This document shows positions 7,562 through 14,699 of a stretch of 48,421 nucleotides of DNA, one piece after another. Under the pieces are notes generated by a model. It was not told the origin of the DNA and ran no database searches. It saw nothing but the letters and a program-made list of their open reading frames with translations. The position numbers were made by a program, and so were the translations under genes. The DNA lies in NCBI GenBank assembly GCA_009695005.1, contig SIBU01000006.1, positions 1-48,421 on the forward strand, given 5' to 3'. Source of the stretch: Candidatus Tayloriibacteriota bacterium. GTDB lineage: Bacteria; Patescibacteriota; Minisyncoccia; Phycocordibacterales; SIBU01. Position 1 is the first letter of the stretch. Every line of letters begins with the position of its first letter.

Positions 7562-7936
7562 CAATGAGCCACAAGAAAGTCTAAATGACTTTCGAGTGGG
7601 TCGTCATTGCGAGAGAGAGGTAGGATTTGAAGGCCGGAGTCTTGCTTTGGCAAGACGAGGCGGGGTCGCGGGATTTTCTAGTTGGAAAATACCTGTGACC
7701 AAATCCCACCTCCTCCGCAAAATCAAACACTCCAAGGTATGTTTTGATTTTGCGTGTGGAAGTATCTGCTGGGAGCAGATACGGGTGGGATTTGAAGCCC
7801 GATTGAGTCGAGTGTTCCCACGAGCCAATCGGGGTACTGAAACTGTAAGTTTCAAAATTCCCACCTCCTCCGCAATGAGCCACAAGAAAGTCTAAATGAC
7901 TTTCGAGTGGGTCGTCATTGCGTGAGAGAGGTAGGG
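7562..7936 (+). repeat. tRNA-Ser-linked element array (two units plus the start of a third)
   Basis: The tRNA 3' end CCCACCTCCTCCGCA recurs with its last base at 7563 (the tRNA), 7719 and 7874, periods 156 and 155. Unit 1 is type II: GCCGGAG, hairpin CTTGC/GCAAG, CGAGGCGGGGTCGCG, hairpin ATTTTC/GAAAAT, GTGACC. Unit 2 is type I: CCCGATTG/CAATCGGG, GTACT, then GAAAC-TGTAA-GTTTC. A 64-base palindrome-bearing segment (GCAATGA...TCATTGC) occurs at both 7561 and 7873. The array is on the plus strand, like its tRNA, so the elements always lie on the 3' side. Confidence 0.85.
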
Positions 7937-7971
7937 AAGTACTAAAAACATTTCAAAATAACTCAAAATTT

Positions 7972-8394
7972 ATGCTCGAAAAAAAATTAGGTAAAAGAAG
8001 ATTCTATAAATTAACTGAGTTTGAGTGCATAAATCTTTTGAAAGTAGGTGAAGAAGCTTTCAAAAACACATATCCTAAAAGTAGAGATGGTTTTGCTGTT
8101 GCTTTGATGACAGTTTCTGGAAATGTTTATACAGGAGTTTCATATAGATCAGATACTGCGACACTTACCATGCATTCTGAGGCGACAGCTTTGGTACACG
8201 CAGCTATACATGGGGAAAAGAACGTTGTTGCAATTACCGGACCGAATTGTCATATTTGTAAGCAGTTAATCTATGAAAGCAGTTTGCGATCGGGTATTGA
8301 TGTTGTTGTGATTATAAGAGAGGGCGGTAAAATAAAACAAATTCCAATTTCAAAGATGATGCCGTATCCTTGGCCGGAAAAATTAAACGAGTAA
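7972..8394 (+). CDS. Cytidine deaminase-like protein
   Basis: The 140-residue product has the zinc-dependent deaminase signature in order: HSEATAL (family H[AC]E) near residue 65 and GPNCHICKQ (family PCxxC) near residue 95, so one His/Cys and two Cys would bind zinc and the Glu shuttles the proton. Length matches tetrameric Cdd enzymes, which convert cytidine or deoxycytidine to uridine in pyrimidine salvage. The start at 7972 (MLEKKLG) is preferred to 7918 because the upstream stretch belongs to the tRNA-Ser repeat array. The motif PNCHIC departs from the usual PCGxC by inserted spacing, so substrate choice is uncertain. A methyltransferase gene follows after 9 bases, probably co-transcribed. 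Confidence 0.75.
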   Translation: MLEKKLGKRRFYKLTEFECINLLKVGEEAFKNTYPKSRDGFAVALMTVSGNVYTGVSYRSDTATLTMHSEATALVHAAIHGEKNVVAITGPNCHICKQLIYESSLRSGIDVVVIIREGGKIKQIPISKMMPYPWPEKLNE

Positions 8395-8403
8395 ATTTAA
8401 ACT

Positions 8404-8991
8404 ATGATGTCACAGTCAAATTTCCCCAAAAAATTGAATTTAGGTAGTGGTCAATTTCCACGAGAGGGTTTTTTGAATGTAGATTTCAGTCATCTTGCGA
8501 ATCCTGATTTAATCATGGATTTAAATGATCCTAAAAATATGCAGGTTTTGCCGAGCGGTCATTTTGAATTGATAGTATTGGATCATGTTTTGGAGCATTT
8601 AGGCGACACGTTTGGCATAATGAAGCAGATTCACAGGTTGCTCCAGCCCGGAGGAGTAGTTGAGATACGAGTTCCTCATTTTTCCAGAGGATTTATGCAC
8701 CCTGAGCATCAACGGGGTTTTGATGTGACTTTTCCTGAGTATATGAACCCAAGATTTAAAGGGGGTTATATTGGCGTGCCTTTTAGGCCAGTTTCGGTCA
8801 AGTTGGAATATATAATCAGGTTTGATATGAAGGCGCCGTATGTAGGAAAAATCCAACTTATTATTCTAAAAATTATGAACAAAGTATTGACATGGAGTGC
8901 TAATTTAAATACAAATATCTGTTCAAGATTTTGGTGTTTCTGGGTGGGCGGATTTGAGCAGGTTGAATTCATTCTTAAAAAACCAAAGTAA
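8404..8991 (+). CDS. Class I SAM-dependent methyltransferase
   Basis: The 195-residue protein has motif I LNLGSGQFPREGFLNVDF near the N-terminus, the acidic motif II, and a motif IV/V region LIVLDHVLEHLGD followed by LLQPGGVVEIRVP, as in the Methyltransf_11 family often seen in envelope-sugar and lipid modification clusters. The substrate is unknown. It follows the deaminase by 9 bases and ends within a bidirectional terminator, so the two genes form one short operon. Confidence 0.8.
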   Translation: MMSQSNFPKKLNLGSGQFPREGFLNVDFSHLANPDLIMDLNDPKNMQVLPSGHFELIVLDHVLEHLGDTFGIMKQIHRLLQPGGVVEIRVPHFSRGFMHPEHQRGFDVTFPEYMNPRFKGGYIGVPFRPVSVKLEYIIRFDMKAPYVGKIQLIILKIMNKVLTWSANLNTNICSRFWCFWVGGFEQVEFILKKPK

Positions 8992-9006
8992 ACAACTGTT
9001 TGGTTT
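8980..9006. terminator. Bidirectional intrinsic terminator
   Basis: AAACCAAA (8980-8987) pairs with TTTGGTTT (8999-9006) around the methyltransferase stop codon. T-rich tracts follow on both strands, so it can end the rightward methyltransferase and the leftward gene at 9025-9243. Confidence 0.65.
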
Positions 9007-9024
9007 TAATCCCCGTAACTATTT

Positions 9025-9243
9025 TCAGATGAATAGTGCTCGAATGCACCGTTTCGCTTTATGAAGGACACCGTACTGAGTCTTTCGTGATACTCGGCAG
9101 TACTCCGAGGGGTCAGTGATGTTGTCTCCGTCTCTCCACTGCCGATACGTTTCTCGTCGCTCGGATAGTAACAATTTGGTACTCTTATGCATGCAAAAGG
9201 TACGGTAACGATTAATGGCTTCAACACCAAAATCGTACTGCAC
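9025..9243 (-). CDS. Small hypothetical protein
   Basis: A leftward frame from GTG at 9243 encodes 72 residues rich in Arg/Lys/Tyr (MQYDFGVEAINRY...). It stays open upstream to 9288 without an ATG, reading ITTALITPWLIETEK in plausible protein style, so the real start may be a rarer codon there. I recognise no family. Support comes from the bidirectional terminator just past its stop (8980-9006), its GC-richer codon use shared with the divergent gene at 9373, and the lack of any other explanation for this interval. It could be DNA- or RNA-binding given its charge; that is a guess. Confidence 0.4.
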   Translation of the reverse strand: MQYDFGVEAINRYRTFCMHKSTKLLLSERRETYRQWRDGDNITDPSEYCRVSRKTQYGVLHKAKRCIRALFI

Positions 9244-9372
9244 TTTTTCTGTTTCAATAAGCCAAGGTGTTATTAATGCTGTGGTAATTTACATAAAATT
9301 TGACACAAACACTTTGAAATGTTCTGCTGTAGCAGATCACTAGTTTGAACAAAAATTAACGAAAGGAAATCT

Positions 9373-9660
9373 ATGTCCTTAGGAAGTGAAAACTTCTGTA
9401 AAGAGTTTGATGAGGCGCATCGAGGTTGCAATGTTCCGGATTGCGGAAGTTCTCTGATGAACGGCCAGTGTTACGTCAGACCTGGAGGTAAGCTGGTCGA
9501 GCTTTGCGAAGAGCACACCAGACTCGCGAATGAAAACGGAATCAGAACCATGGGCCGTGACGAGTATCTGCGTCAGCAACAAGTAGGCCGTGGAGAGAGT
9601 CCGGAACAGCTGGCGATCAAGCGTGCCGAGAAAGTGGTCGATTTTTTGAAGGGCAAATAG
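9373..9660 (+). CDS. Small hypothetical protein with a possible Cys/His zinc site
   Basis: The 95-residue product starts at ATG 9373, preceded at good spacing by AAAGGA, a clear ribosome-binding site. Residues 15-50 hold Cys and His spaced like a zinc knuckle (RGCNVPDCGSS, GQCYV, LCEEH); the rest is a charged helix ending VVDFLKGK. I do not recognise the family. A weak promoter (TTGACA at 9300-9305, 17 bp, TCTGCT) lies upstream and a T-run follows the gene, so it looks like a single-gene transcription unit. Its composition is GC-richer than the flanking AT-rich genes, consistent with acquisition from elsewhere. Confidence 0.7.
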   Translation: MSLGSENFCKEFDEAHRGCNVPDCGSSLMNGQCYVRPGGKLVELCEEHTRLANENGIRTMGRDEYLRQQQVGRGESPEQLAIKRAEKVVDFLKGK

Positions 9661-9671
9661 CTATAATGCAA

Positions 9672-9709
9672 AACCGAGTCTCCATCAGCGAGGTTCGATT
9701 TTTTTAATG
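9672..9709 (+). terminator. Weak terminator after the 95-residue protein gene
   Basis: AACC/GGTT arms (9672-9675 and 9692-9695) followed by CGA and seven T. The stem is short, so only the T-run argues for termination. Confidence 0.3.
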
Positions 9710-9828
9710 AAAATATTGGTTACCAGTCAAAGTTGTCTATTTTCCATCTAACTACATATAAATATTCTCTAGCACTTCGATCGTATCTTCTAGATCTTTG
9801 GAGAACATTGAGAGGAGATGGCGTTGTG

Positions 9829-9900
9829 ATGGCGTTCTCTACTGCAGAAAGTGCAATACGAATACTGTTCAAGACAGGTTATACTTTGCTAGTCGGGTAG
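9829..9900 (+). other. Possible small RNA or 23-residue peptide gene in a 338-base gap
   Basis: The interval 9661-9998 has no normal gene but ends with a strong rightward terminator at 9941. The only frame of note is ATG 9829 to TAG 9900 (MAFSTAESAIRILFKTG...), with GAGAGGAG about 10-15 bases upstream. Either a tiny membrane-active peptide or a non-coding RNA could be what the terminator serves. No promoter is obvious. Confidence 0.25.
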
Positions 9901-9940
9901 CGCTGACGGAGAAGTAGAATTTTTATAACTAAAGTATTCC

Positions 9941-9978
9941 TAGCCGTTCTGATTTTATCGGAACGGCTAATTTTTTTT
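9941..9978 (+). terminator. Strong rightward intrinsic terminator
   Basis: TAGCCGTTC (9941-9949) pairs with GAACGGCTA (9961-9969) and eight T follow within ATTTTTTTT. It is one-sided: the minus strand has no T-run after it, so it does not serve trxB. Confidence 0.85.
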
Positions 9979-9998
9979 GCGCGATATTCTAACCGATA

Positions 9999-10961
9999 TT
10001 ATTTACCGTGTAACCACATGTAGATATCTTCAAGAGCCTTTACTGCATCACCCGCGGCGATGTTGTTTTGGTGGTATAAACCATTAGTACAATCTCCTGC
10101 AGCCCAGACGCCAGGAACAGAAGTTTGTTGGTTTCTTGGGTCTACCACTACTTGCCCAAACTTATCCAGTTCTATAAGTTTTGAGATATATGCGGTAGCG
10201 GGAGTTGAGCCAATCTCAACAAAAATTCCCGAAACAGGTAATTCAACTTTGTTTACGGTTTCTTTTTCTTTGTAAATTAATTTCTCCACAAAATCTCCGC
10301 CAGTAACTTCAAGTATTTCAGTATTTAAAATAGCATGCATTTTTGGATTTGAGAGTACTTTTTTTACAGTGATCTCGTCGGCTTTAAACTCTTCGTTTTT
10401 GTGTAGAAGCACTACACTCTTACAGTAAGCTAAGAGTTGAGCAGCGGTTTCAAAACCAGCATTACCTCCTCCGATAACGACAACATCCATATCAGCGAAA
10501 AGTGGTCCGTCACATGAAGCACAGTAAACTATGCCCTTATTTTCGTATTTATCGGCCCCAGGAACGTTTAGTTTCCGTCTAGAGCTACCAGTGGCAATTA
10601 ATACGGCTTTTGCACTGTAAATCGATTTATCAGTTTTAATAGAAAAAACATAATCGGCTTGGACAGAATTATCTCCTTGTTTTTTGGTGACCTCAATAAC
10701 AGTTTCGCCTTCATAAATTTCTACAATGTCGCCAGCATAAGTTTTAAGATGTTCCTTGAGGGATGAGGCAAGTTTAGAACCACTTATGGTTGGTGTGCCA
10801 ATCCAATTTTGAATTTCCTCTGACACGGAGCTTTGTCCTCCAAATTCTTTTGCAATAAAAACAGTCTTGAGTCGTTTGCGCGAAGCATAAACACCTGCGG
10901 CTACTGCGGCAGGTCCACCACCAATTATGCAGAGATCGTATATCGTAGATTCGGGATTCAT
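9999..10961 (-). CDS. trxB: Thioredoxin reductase-like NADPH-dependent flavoenzyme
   Basis: The product of about 320 residues has the standard order of low-molecular-weight thioredoxin reductase: FAD-binding GGGPAAVAAG near the N-terminus, redox pair CASC in VYCASCDGPLFAD near residue 140, NADPH-binding GGGNAGFETA and the C-terminal FAD motif GVWAAGDC. It would pass electrons from NADPH through FAD and the CASC disulfide to thioredoxin in the cytoplasm. The canonical pair is CATC; CASC is a mild variant. The ATG at 10961 is preferred (MNPESTIYDLCIIGGG); the ATG at 10988 would add nine hydrophobic residues not seen in the family. It is a lone gene downstream of ftsZ, separated from it by a strong terminator. 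Confidence 0.93.
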   Translation of the reverse strand: MNPESTIYDLCIIGGGPAAVAAGVYASRKRLKTVFIAKEFGGQSSVSEEIQNWIGTPTISGSKLASSLKEHLKTYAGDIVEIYEGETVIEVTKKQGDNSVQADYVFSIKTDKSIYSAKAVLIATGSSRRKLNVPGADKYENKGIVYCASCDGPLFADMDVVVIGGGNAGFETAAQLLAYCKSVVLLHKNEEFKADEITVKKVLSNPKMHAILNTEILEVTGGDFVEKLIYKEKETVNKVELPVSGIFVEIGSTPATAYISKLIELDKFGQVVVDPRNQQTSVPGVWAAGDCTNGLYHQNNIAAGDAVKALEDIYMWLHGK

Positions 10962-11020
10962 AATTAAAGAATTAAAAATAAAGTACAAAGAGATTATAGC
11001 AAGGCATTTAGTAAAACCAA

Positions 11021-11053
11021 ACCTCCCCGATTCGCGAAGCGAATCGGGGAGGT
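11021..11053 (-). terminator. Intrinsic terminator of ftsZ
   Basis: A 15-bp perfect stem (11021-11035 with 11039-11053, ACCTCCCCGATTCGC and complement) with loop GAA is followed on the minus strand by TTGGTTTTAC. It lies 32 bases after the ftsZ stop. Confidence 0.85.
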
Positions 11054-11085
11054 AGTCTTGAGCTGTGAATTAAAATTTCTACGTT

Positions 11086-12231
11086 CTACTTTTTAGCCCT
11101 TCGAAGAAATGCTGGAACAGAACCCCAATCATCATCAACGTCATCAATAATTTTCTTCTCCTCAACCATCCTTGGTGTGACAATTTCCTTTAAAATCGGA
11201 GCTGGTGCTGGTGTAACGTTGTGAATTTTATTTTTATCTGGATTTTCAGTACCAAATAGCATGCGCTTATTGACGTTCTCAGGGAATCCAGAAGCAATGA
11301 CGGTAATTTTTACCTCGCCCTTTTTTAGCTTCTCATCTCTTACTGTACCAAAAATAACTTTGGCATTTGGATCTATAGATTCAGTAATGATTTTTGCAGC
11401 GTCTTGAATTTCAAACATAGTTAGGTCATCGCCACCTGCAATTGAAAACAATACTCCTTTTGCTCCATGTATTGAAAGTTCAAGTAGGGGAGAATTGATC
11501 GCGTTTTTGGCGGCTTCCTCGGCTCTCTTTTCACCTGAAGCTGTACCAATTCCCATGAGGGCAGAACCGGCATTTTCCATGATTGATCGAATATCAGCGA
11601 AGTCGATATTGATAACTCCAGGGGTAGTTATAAGATCTGAAATTCCCTCGACAGCCTGTTTCAAAATTTCATCACACATTGCAAAGGCGGCGCGGGCAGT
11701 AGTTTCCTTGCTGATAGTAGAAAGTAGTCTGTCGTTTGGAATGATAATGATGGCGTCGACAGATTTTCGAAGTTCCTCCAAACCTTGTTCGGCTAGACGC
11801 ATTCTTTGAGCACCTTCAAAAAAGAAAGGCTTTGTTACTACTGCTACGGTTAAAGCGCCGATTTCTTTTGCAGTTTTGGCAACGACTGGAGCTGCACCTG
11901 TGCAAGTTCCACCACCCATTCCTCCGGCAATGAAAACCATATCTGCACCCTTTATCGCTTCCTGAATCTCTTCCTTTGTTTCTTCAACGGCTCTTTTACC
12001 AAGCTCTGGGTTCATTCCGGTGCCAAGACCGCGTGTAAGATTTTTTCCAATGTGGATTTTTTTCTTAGCAAGTGTGTTGTGAAGGTCCTGTGCATCAGTG
12101 TTTACCGCAACAAATTCAACACCCTTAACTTTCGAGTTAATCATGTGGTTGATGGCGTTTTTGCCAGAACCGCCCACGCCCAAAACTTTGATGCGGGCGA
12201 ATGCTTCAACCTCCGGTGTAACTTGTGGCAT
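11086..12231 (-). CDS. ftsZ: Cell division GTPase FtsZ
   Basis: The 381-residue protein has the tubulin-like order: [15 protein letters not shown] at the start, the signature loop [10 protein letters not shown] near residue 106, the T7-loop region [22 protein letters not shown], and a C-terminal tail ending in [13 protein letters not shown], which matches the conserved peptide that binds FtsA and other partners. It polymerises with GTP into the Z ring at midcell. The signature loop has Cys where most bacterial FtsZ have Gly (GGGTGTG). It follows ftsA in the same direction but is separated by about 500 bases containing a plus-strand gene and two terminators, so the usual ftsAZ operon is split and ftsZ needs its own promoter. 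Confidence 0.98.
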   Translation of the reverse strand: MPQVTPEVEAFARIKVLGVGGSGKNAINHMINSKVKGVEFVAVNTDAQDLHNTLAKKKIHIGKNLTRGLGTGMNPELGKRAVEETKEEIQEAIKGADMVFIAGGMGGGTCTGAAPVVAKTAKEIGALTVAVVTKPFFFEGAQRMRLAEQGLEELRKSVDAIIIIPNDRLLSTISKETTARAAFAMCDEILKQAVEGISDLITTPGVINIDFADIRSIMENAGSALMGIGTASGEKRAEEAAKNAINSPLLELSIHGAKGVLFSIAGGDDLTMFEIQDAAKIITESIDPNAKVIFGTVRDEKLKKGEVKITVIASGFPENVNKRMLFGTENPDKNKIHNVTPAPAPILKEIVTPRMVEEKKIIDDVDDDWGSVPAFLRRAKK

Positions 12232-12352
12232 GTTAGAAAAATTAAATATTAAAAAAGTTTAATAAGTTAGAAAATGGCTTAAAGGATAGAACCCTAAATG
12301 GCCTGTTTCTTATGCGGTTATCATAACAGAAAGGCTAAAATAAATACAAGGG

Positions 12353-12381
12353 TTGACACTAGGTGGATTATAGATTATAAA
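12353..12381 (+). promoter_or_regulatory. Strong sigma-70-type promoter
   Basis: TTGACA (12353-12358), a spacer of exactly 17 bp and TATAAA (12376-12381). Transcription would start near 12388, about 20 bases before the ATG at 12409, so the gene start at 12298 suggested by the longest open frame is excluded. Confidence 0.8.
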
Positions 12382-12408
12382 ATTGGGAGATTAACTCCTT
12401 TGAACTAT

Positions 12409-12618
12409 ATGAACTATAAAGAATGTCTCGGACTTGTCACTCAAACTGTGGCGGAATTGCTGGCAATACCAGCGACAACGATTACACTCGATATGAAAAT
12501 TGGCGGACAGTTTCAAGCTGTCAGTACTCTGTTTTCACTCAATGCTTGTACTGCTGACACCACAATTCGTCAGATTGCGGATGTCCTCTATGAACGCGAA
12601 GTTGAAGCCGGTCATTAG
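12409..12618 (+). CDS. Small protein resembling a degenerate acyl-carrier-protein fold
   Basis: The 69-residue product (MNYKECLGLVTQTVAELLAI...) follows a near-consensus promoter and is closed by its own terminator, so it is a one-gene unit inserted between ftsA and ftsZ on the opposite strand. The pattern of helix, then ITLDMKI, then TTIRQIADVLYEREVE resembles an acyl carrier protein whose ends are kept (helix I and the final TT-[IV] helix). The stretch that should contain DSL with the phosphopantetheine serine reads QFQAVSTLFSL, with no DS pair. It might be a non-carrier member or unrelated. The ribosome-binding site is weak. Existence is well supported; function is not. Confidence 0.65.
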   Translation: MNYKECLGLVTQTVAELLAIPATTITLDMKIGGQFQAVSTLFSLNACTADTTIRQIADVLYEREVEAGH

Positions 12619-12622
12619 TTTT

Positions 12623-12656
12623 AACCTCAGCAAGCAATTGTGGAGGTTATTTTATT
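12623..12656 (+). terminator. Terminator of the 69-residue protein gene
   Basis: AACCTC (12623-12628) pairs with GAGGTT (12643-12648), followed by ATTTTATT, directly after the stop codon. Confidence 0.7.
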
Positions 12657-12670
12657 GTAAACCGATGAAT

Positions 12671-12712
12671 AAAAAAATCTCCAAATCAGTAAATGACTCA
12701 GGAGATTTTTTC
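12671..12712. terminator. Bidirectional terminator between ftsA and the small plus-strand gene
   Basis: AAATCTCC and GGAGATTT form the stem; seven A precede and six T follow, so it works in both directions and most likely ends ftsA on the minus strand. Confidence 0.8.
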
Positions 12713-12730
12713 TTATTTTTTGAATTTTAA

Positions 12731-13909
12731 TTAAGGTAAAAATTTCTTCAACCACTTAAAGATTTCGTTTGATGCCACTTTTATTGTTCCTACACCATCA
12801 GTAATTCGATCATCTTCGTTTAAGCCTAAAATACAAAGACCGAAAGCTACAGACCAGGACGCATCTTTGATTTGTCCCTTGTTTCCCTCGTTTAGACTTA
12901 CTCCAGCAATTCTTGAGGGTAGTTTGAGGGAAGCTTTTGCGAAATCTCCGATTGTCTCGATACCAGAACTACCTCCTGTTAAAACAATTCCAGCGGGCAG
13001 AAGTCCGTTTCGCCCAATTTTTTTAAGATGAGCCTCAATGAGGTCAAATATATCCGAAAGTCTTGCTGAAATTATTTCATCAAGTCTTCTTCTGGGGTAG
13101 CTGATGCCGACAATTGTTCCACGTTTGATGTCCTCTGCTTCTTCAAGTGGAATTTTCAAACCAAGTGCTATGTCGTTCGTAATATCATCGCCTCCGAAAG
13201 GGAAGACTTCCACTGAAATTGGAATATTGTTTTCGAACACTGCGATTGAAACTGTTTCTGAACCGATGTTAGCAAGAACGCAACCAGCGACTTTCTGTGT
13301 CTTGGTTAGTGTTACCAAGGACGCTGCAATCGGGGAAGCTACAATATCTTCCACTGTTACACCAGCTTCGCCTAAAGTTTCAATGAGGTCGCTAACATGT
13401 CGTTCTGTGCAAGTGATAAAAAGAGTCTTGACCTCAATCTTTGTGCCCTTCATACCTACAGGTCGTCCATAAACAAGCTTGTTGTCTACTTTGAATTCCA
13501 ATGGCACTGTGTGAATTATACGCTGATTAATTATGGAAGACTGAGGAATTTCCGATTGGCTAGCGTCCACAACTTTTTGGACATCAAGTTCACTAATTTC
13601 ATAATCTGCTCTCGAAACAACCGTAGTTCCGCCTGACGTAATTCCCGAAAGACCGACACCTCCGATTGAGACAAAGGCCCTTCTAACCTTTGTGCCGGAA
13701 GTTTTTTCGGCTTGTTGAATTGCAGATCTCAAACTTTTGGCGACTTCTTCTTGGTTTAAAATGTAACCGTGTCTGAGTCCCTTGGATTCTGCATAGCCCA
13801 CACCTAAAACTTTAGGAAAAGTTTTCTCCTTTTCTTTTGAATTTTCGGCAATTACCACTTTAATTTGGTACGAGCCGATATCTATTCCGACTGAAATATT
13901 TTTGAACAT
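12731..13909 (-). CDS. ftsA: Cell division protein FtsA
   Basis: The 392-residue actin-like protein begins ISVGIDIGSYQIKVVIAE (phosphate 1 motif), carries the 1C subdomain in its first third, GCVLANIGSETVSIAVFE (phosphate 2) and GIVLTGGSSGIETI (adenosine motif). It ends in an amphipathic helix NEIFKWLKKFLP that anchors FtsA, and through it FtsZ, to the membrane. The ATG at 13909 fits the family start; an ATG at 13933 would add eight unneeded residues. FtsZ lies downstream, but the gap holds an unrelated gene and two terminators, so co-transcription is unlikely. Confidence 0.96.
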   Translation of the reverse strand: MFKNISVGIDIGSYQIKVVIAENSKEKEKTFPKVLGVGYAESKGLRHGYILNQEEVAKSLRSAIQQAEKTSGTKVRRAFVSIGGVGLSGITSGGTTVVSRADYEISELDVQKVVDASQSEIPQSSIINQRIIHTVPLEFKVDNKLVYGRPVGMKGTKIEVKTLFITCTERHVSDLIETLGEAGVTVEDIVASPIAASLVTLTKTQKVAGCVLANIGSETVSIAVFENNIPISVEVFPFGGDDITNDIALGLKIPLEEAEDIKRGTIVGISYPRRRLDEIISARLSDIFDLIEAHLKKIGRNGLLPAGIVLTGGSSGIETIGDFAKASLKLPSRIAGVSLNEGNKGQIKDASWSVAFGLCILGLNEDDRITDGVGTIKVASNEIFKWLKKFLP

Positions 13910-14001
13910 ATGAATGATGGCACAATTGACCATTTACATGTGACCATTGGCTAAGATGAATTTTGAAGAAGTTAAATGTCGAAAGTTAATTGTCAAATGC
14001 T

Positions 14002-14038
14002 GAAACTAAATTCCAAATTCCTTTCGGAATTTAGTTTC
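14002..14038. repeat. Hairpin straddling the ybeY stop codon
   Basis: Perfect 13-bp arms GAAACTAAATTCC (14002-14014) and complement (14026-14038) with an 11-base loop. The stop codon lies in one arm. No T-run follows on the minus strand, so termination is uncertain. Confidence 0.6.
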
Positions 14039-14407
14039 CCGTGCTTCCATTCTACTACCATGATCAAATCCCTCCAAATGAACCAAACCGTGGATAAACA
14101 AGAAACTTATGAAATTTTCAATCTCTCGATCAAATTTTATCGCTTCCTTTTTGGATTCTTCTAAGTTTATAAAAATCTCACCTGCCGATTTTGAAAGAGG
14201 GAAGCTTAGTATGTCAGTGGCCTTATCGATTTTACGGTGTTCTTTGTTAAGTTTTTTTATTGTTGAACGATTGACAAATACTAAGCTTAACTCGTACTCT
14301 TTTCCCAAAACCGTTTCCTTAATTAATTCAAAAGGCAATTCCGCGATGGCGGAATTGCCTTTTGTGTTCCAGGTTATAGAAAAATTATTCTCTAAATTAT
14401 TTGACAT
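14006..14407 (-). CDS. ybeY: Endoribonuclease YbeY (rRNA maturation factor)
   Basis: The 133-residue product has the family zinc motif HGLVHLEGFDHG (H-x3-H-x5-H) near residue 110, preceded by the typical TDILSFPLS and GEIFINLEE. YbeY takes part in 16S rRNA 3' maturation and ribosome quality control in the cytoplasm. It starts 3 bases after the rpsU stop, so rpsU-ybeY are translated as a unit, which is apt for two small-subunit functions. The N-terminal part contains a 34-base palindrome read as KGNSAIAELPF, and a second palindrome covers the stop codon. Confidence 0.93.
   Translation of the reverse strand: MSNNLENNFSITWNTKGNSAIAELPFELIKETVLGKEYELSLVFVNRSTIKKLNKEHRKIDKATDILSFPLSKSAGEIFINLEESKKEAIKFDREIENFISFLFIHGLVHLEGFDHGSRMEARETKFRKEFGI
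14330..14363. repeat. Palindrome inside the ybeY coding frame
   Basis: Arms AAAAGGCAATTCCGC (14330-14344) and complement (14349-14363) are perfect over 15 bp with loop GATG. It lies near the 5' end of ybeY and could fold in the mRNA close to the start. Confidence 0.8.
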
Positions 14408-14410
14408 TAA

Positions 14411-14647
14411 CTAGCGAGTTTTTTCTTGCATTTTTCCAAGCTTTATAAGTAGATCAACTTCCTTTCTTCGATTGAGCTTTTTCAAAGTGGCGACTTTACG
14501 TTTATAGGTTGATTGATTGCGTGTTTTGTATCTAAGAGATCGTACGCGGGGTAATACACCTGAACCTTGAACACGCTTAGTAAAGCGTCGCAAGACACCC
14601 ATGCTGTTTTCCGTTCCCGTCTTTGTAACTTCAACGTTTGTGGCCAT
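14411..14647 (-). CDS. rpsU: 30S ribosomal protein S21
   Basis: The 78-residue basic protein reads MATNVEVTKTGTEN...LLRRFTKRVQ-like (here VLRRFTKRVQGSG) and continues with RVRSLRYKTRNQS, the core of the bS21 family. S21 sits near the anti-Shine-Dalgarno end of 16S rRNA in the 30S platform. The ATG at 14647 is chosen over the ATG at 14665, whose extra MLLYRA has no family counterpart. ybeY follows after 3 bases. Confidence 0.92.
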   Translation of the reverse strand: MATNVEVTKTGTENSMGVLRRFTKRVQGSGVLPRVRSLRYKTRNQSTYKRKVATLKKLNRRKEVDLLIKLGKMQEKTR

Positions 14648-14699
14648 AGCTCGATATAATAGCACAGGATTTTATTTTTGCAAATTTTACTCACCCAAT

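Noticed and set aside
6987-7895. Open frames across the tRNA-Glu and tRNA-Ser arrays
   Set aside because: They follow the repeat period, overlap tRNAs, have no ribosome-binding sites and change with array type.
7562-7936. Integron attC sites
   Set aside because: Units are palindromic and tandem, but lack the RYYYAAC/GTTRRRY core sites, carry no cassette genes, and no integrase is visible.
12298-12408. N-terminal extension of the small gene between ftsA and ftsZ
   Set aside because: The strong promoter at 12353-12381 lies inside this stretch, so translation must begin downstream.
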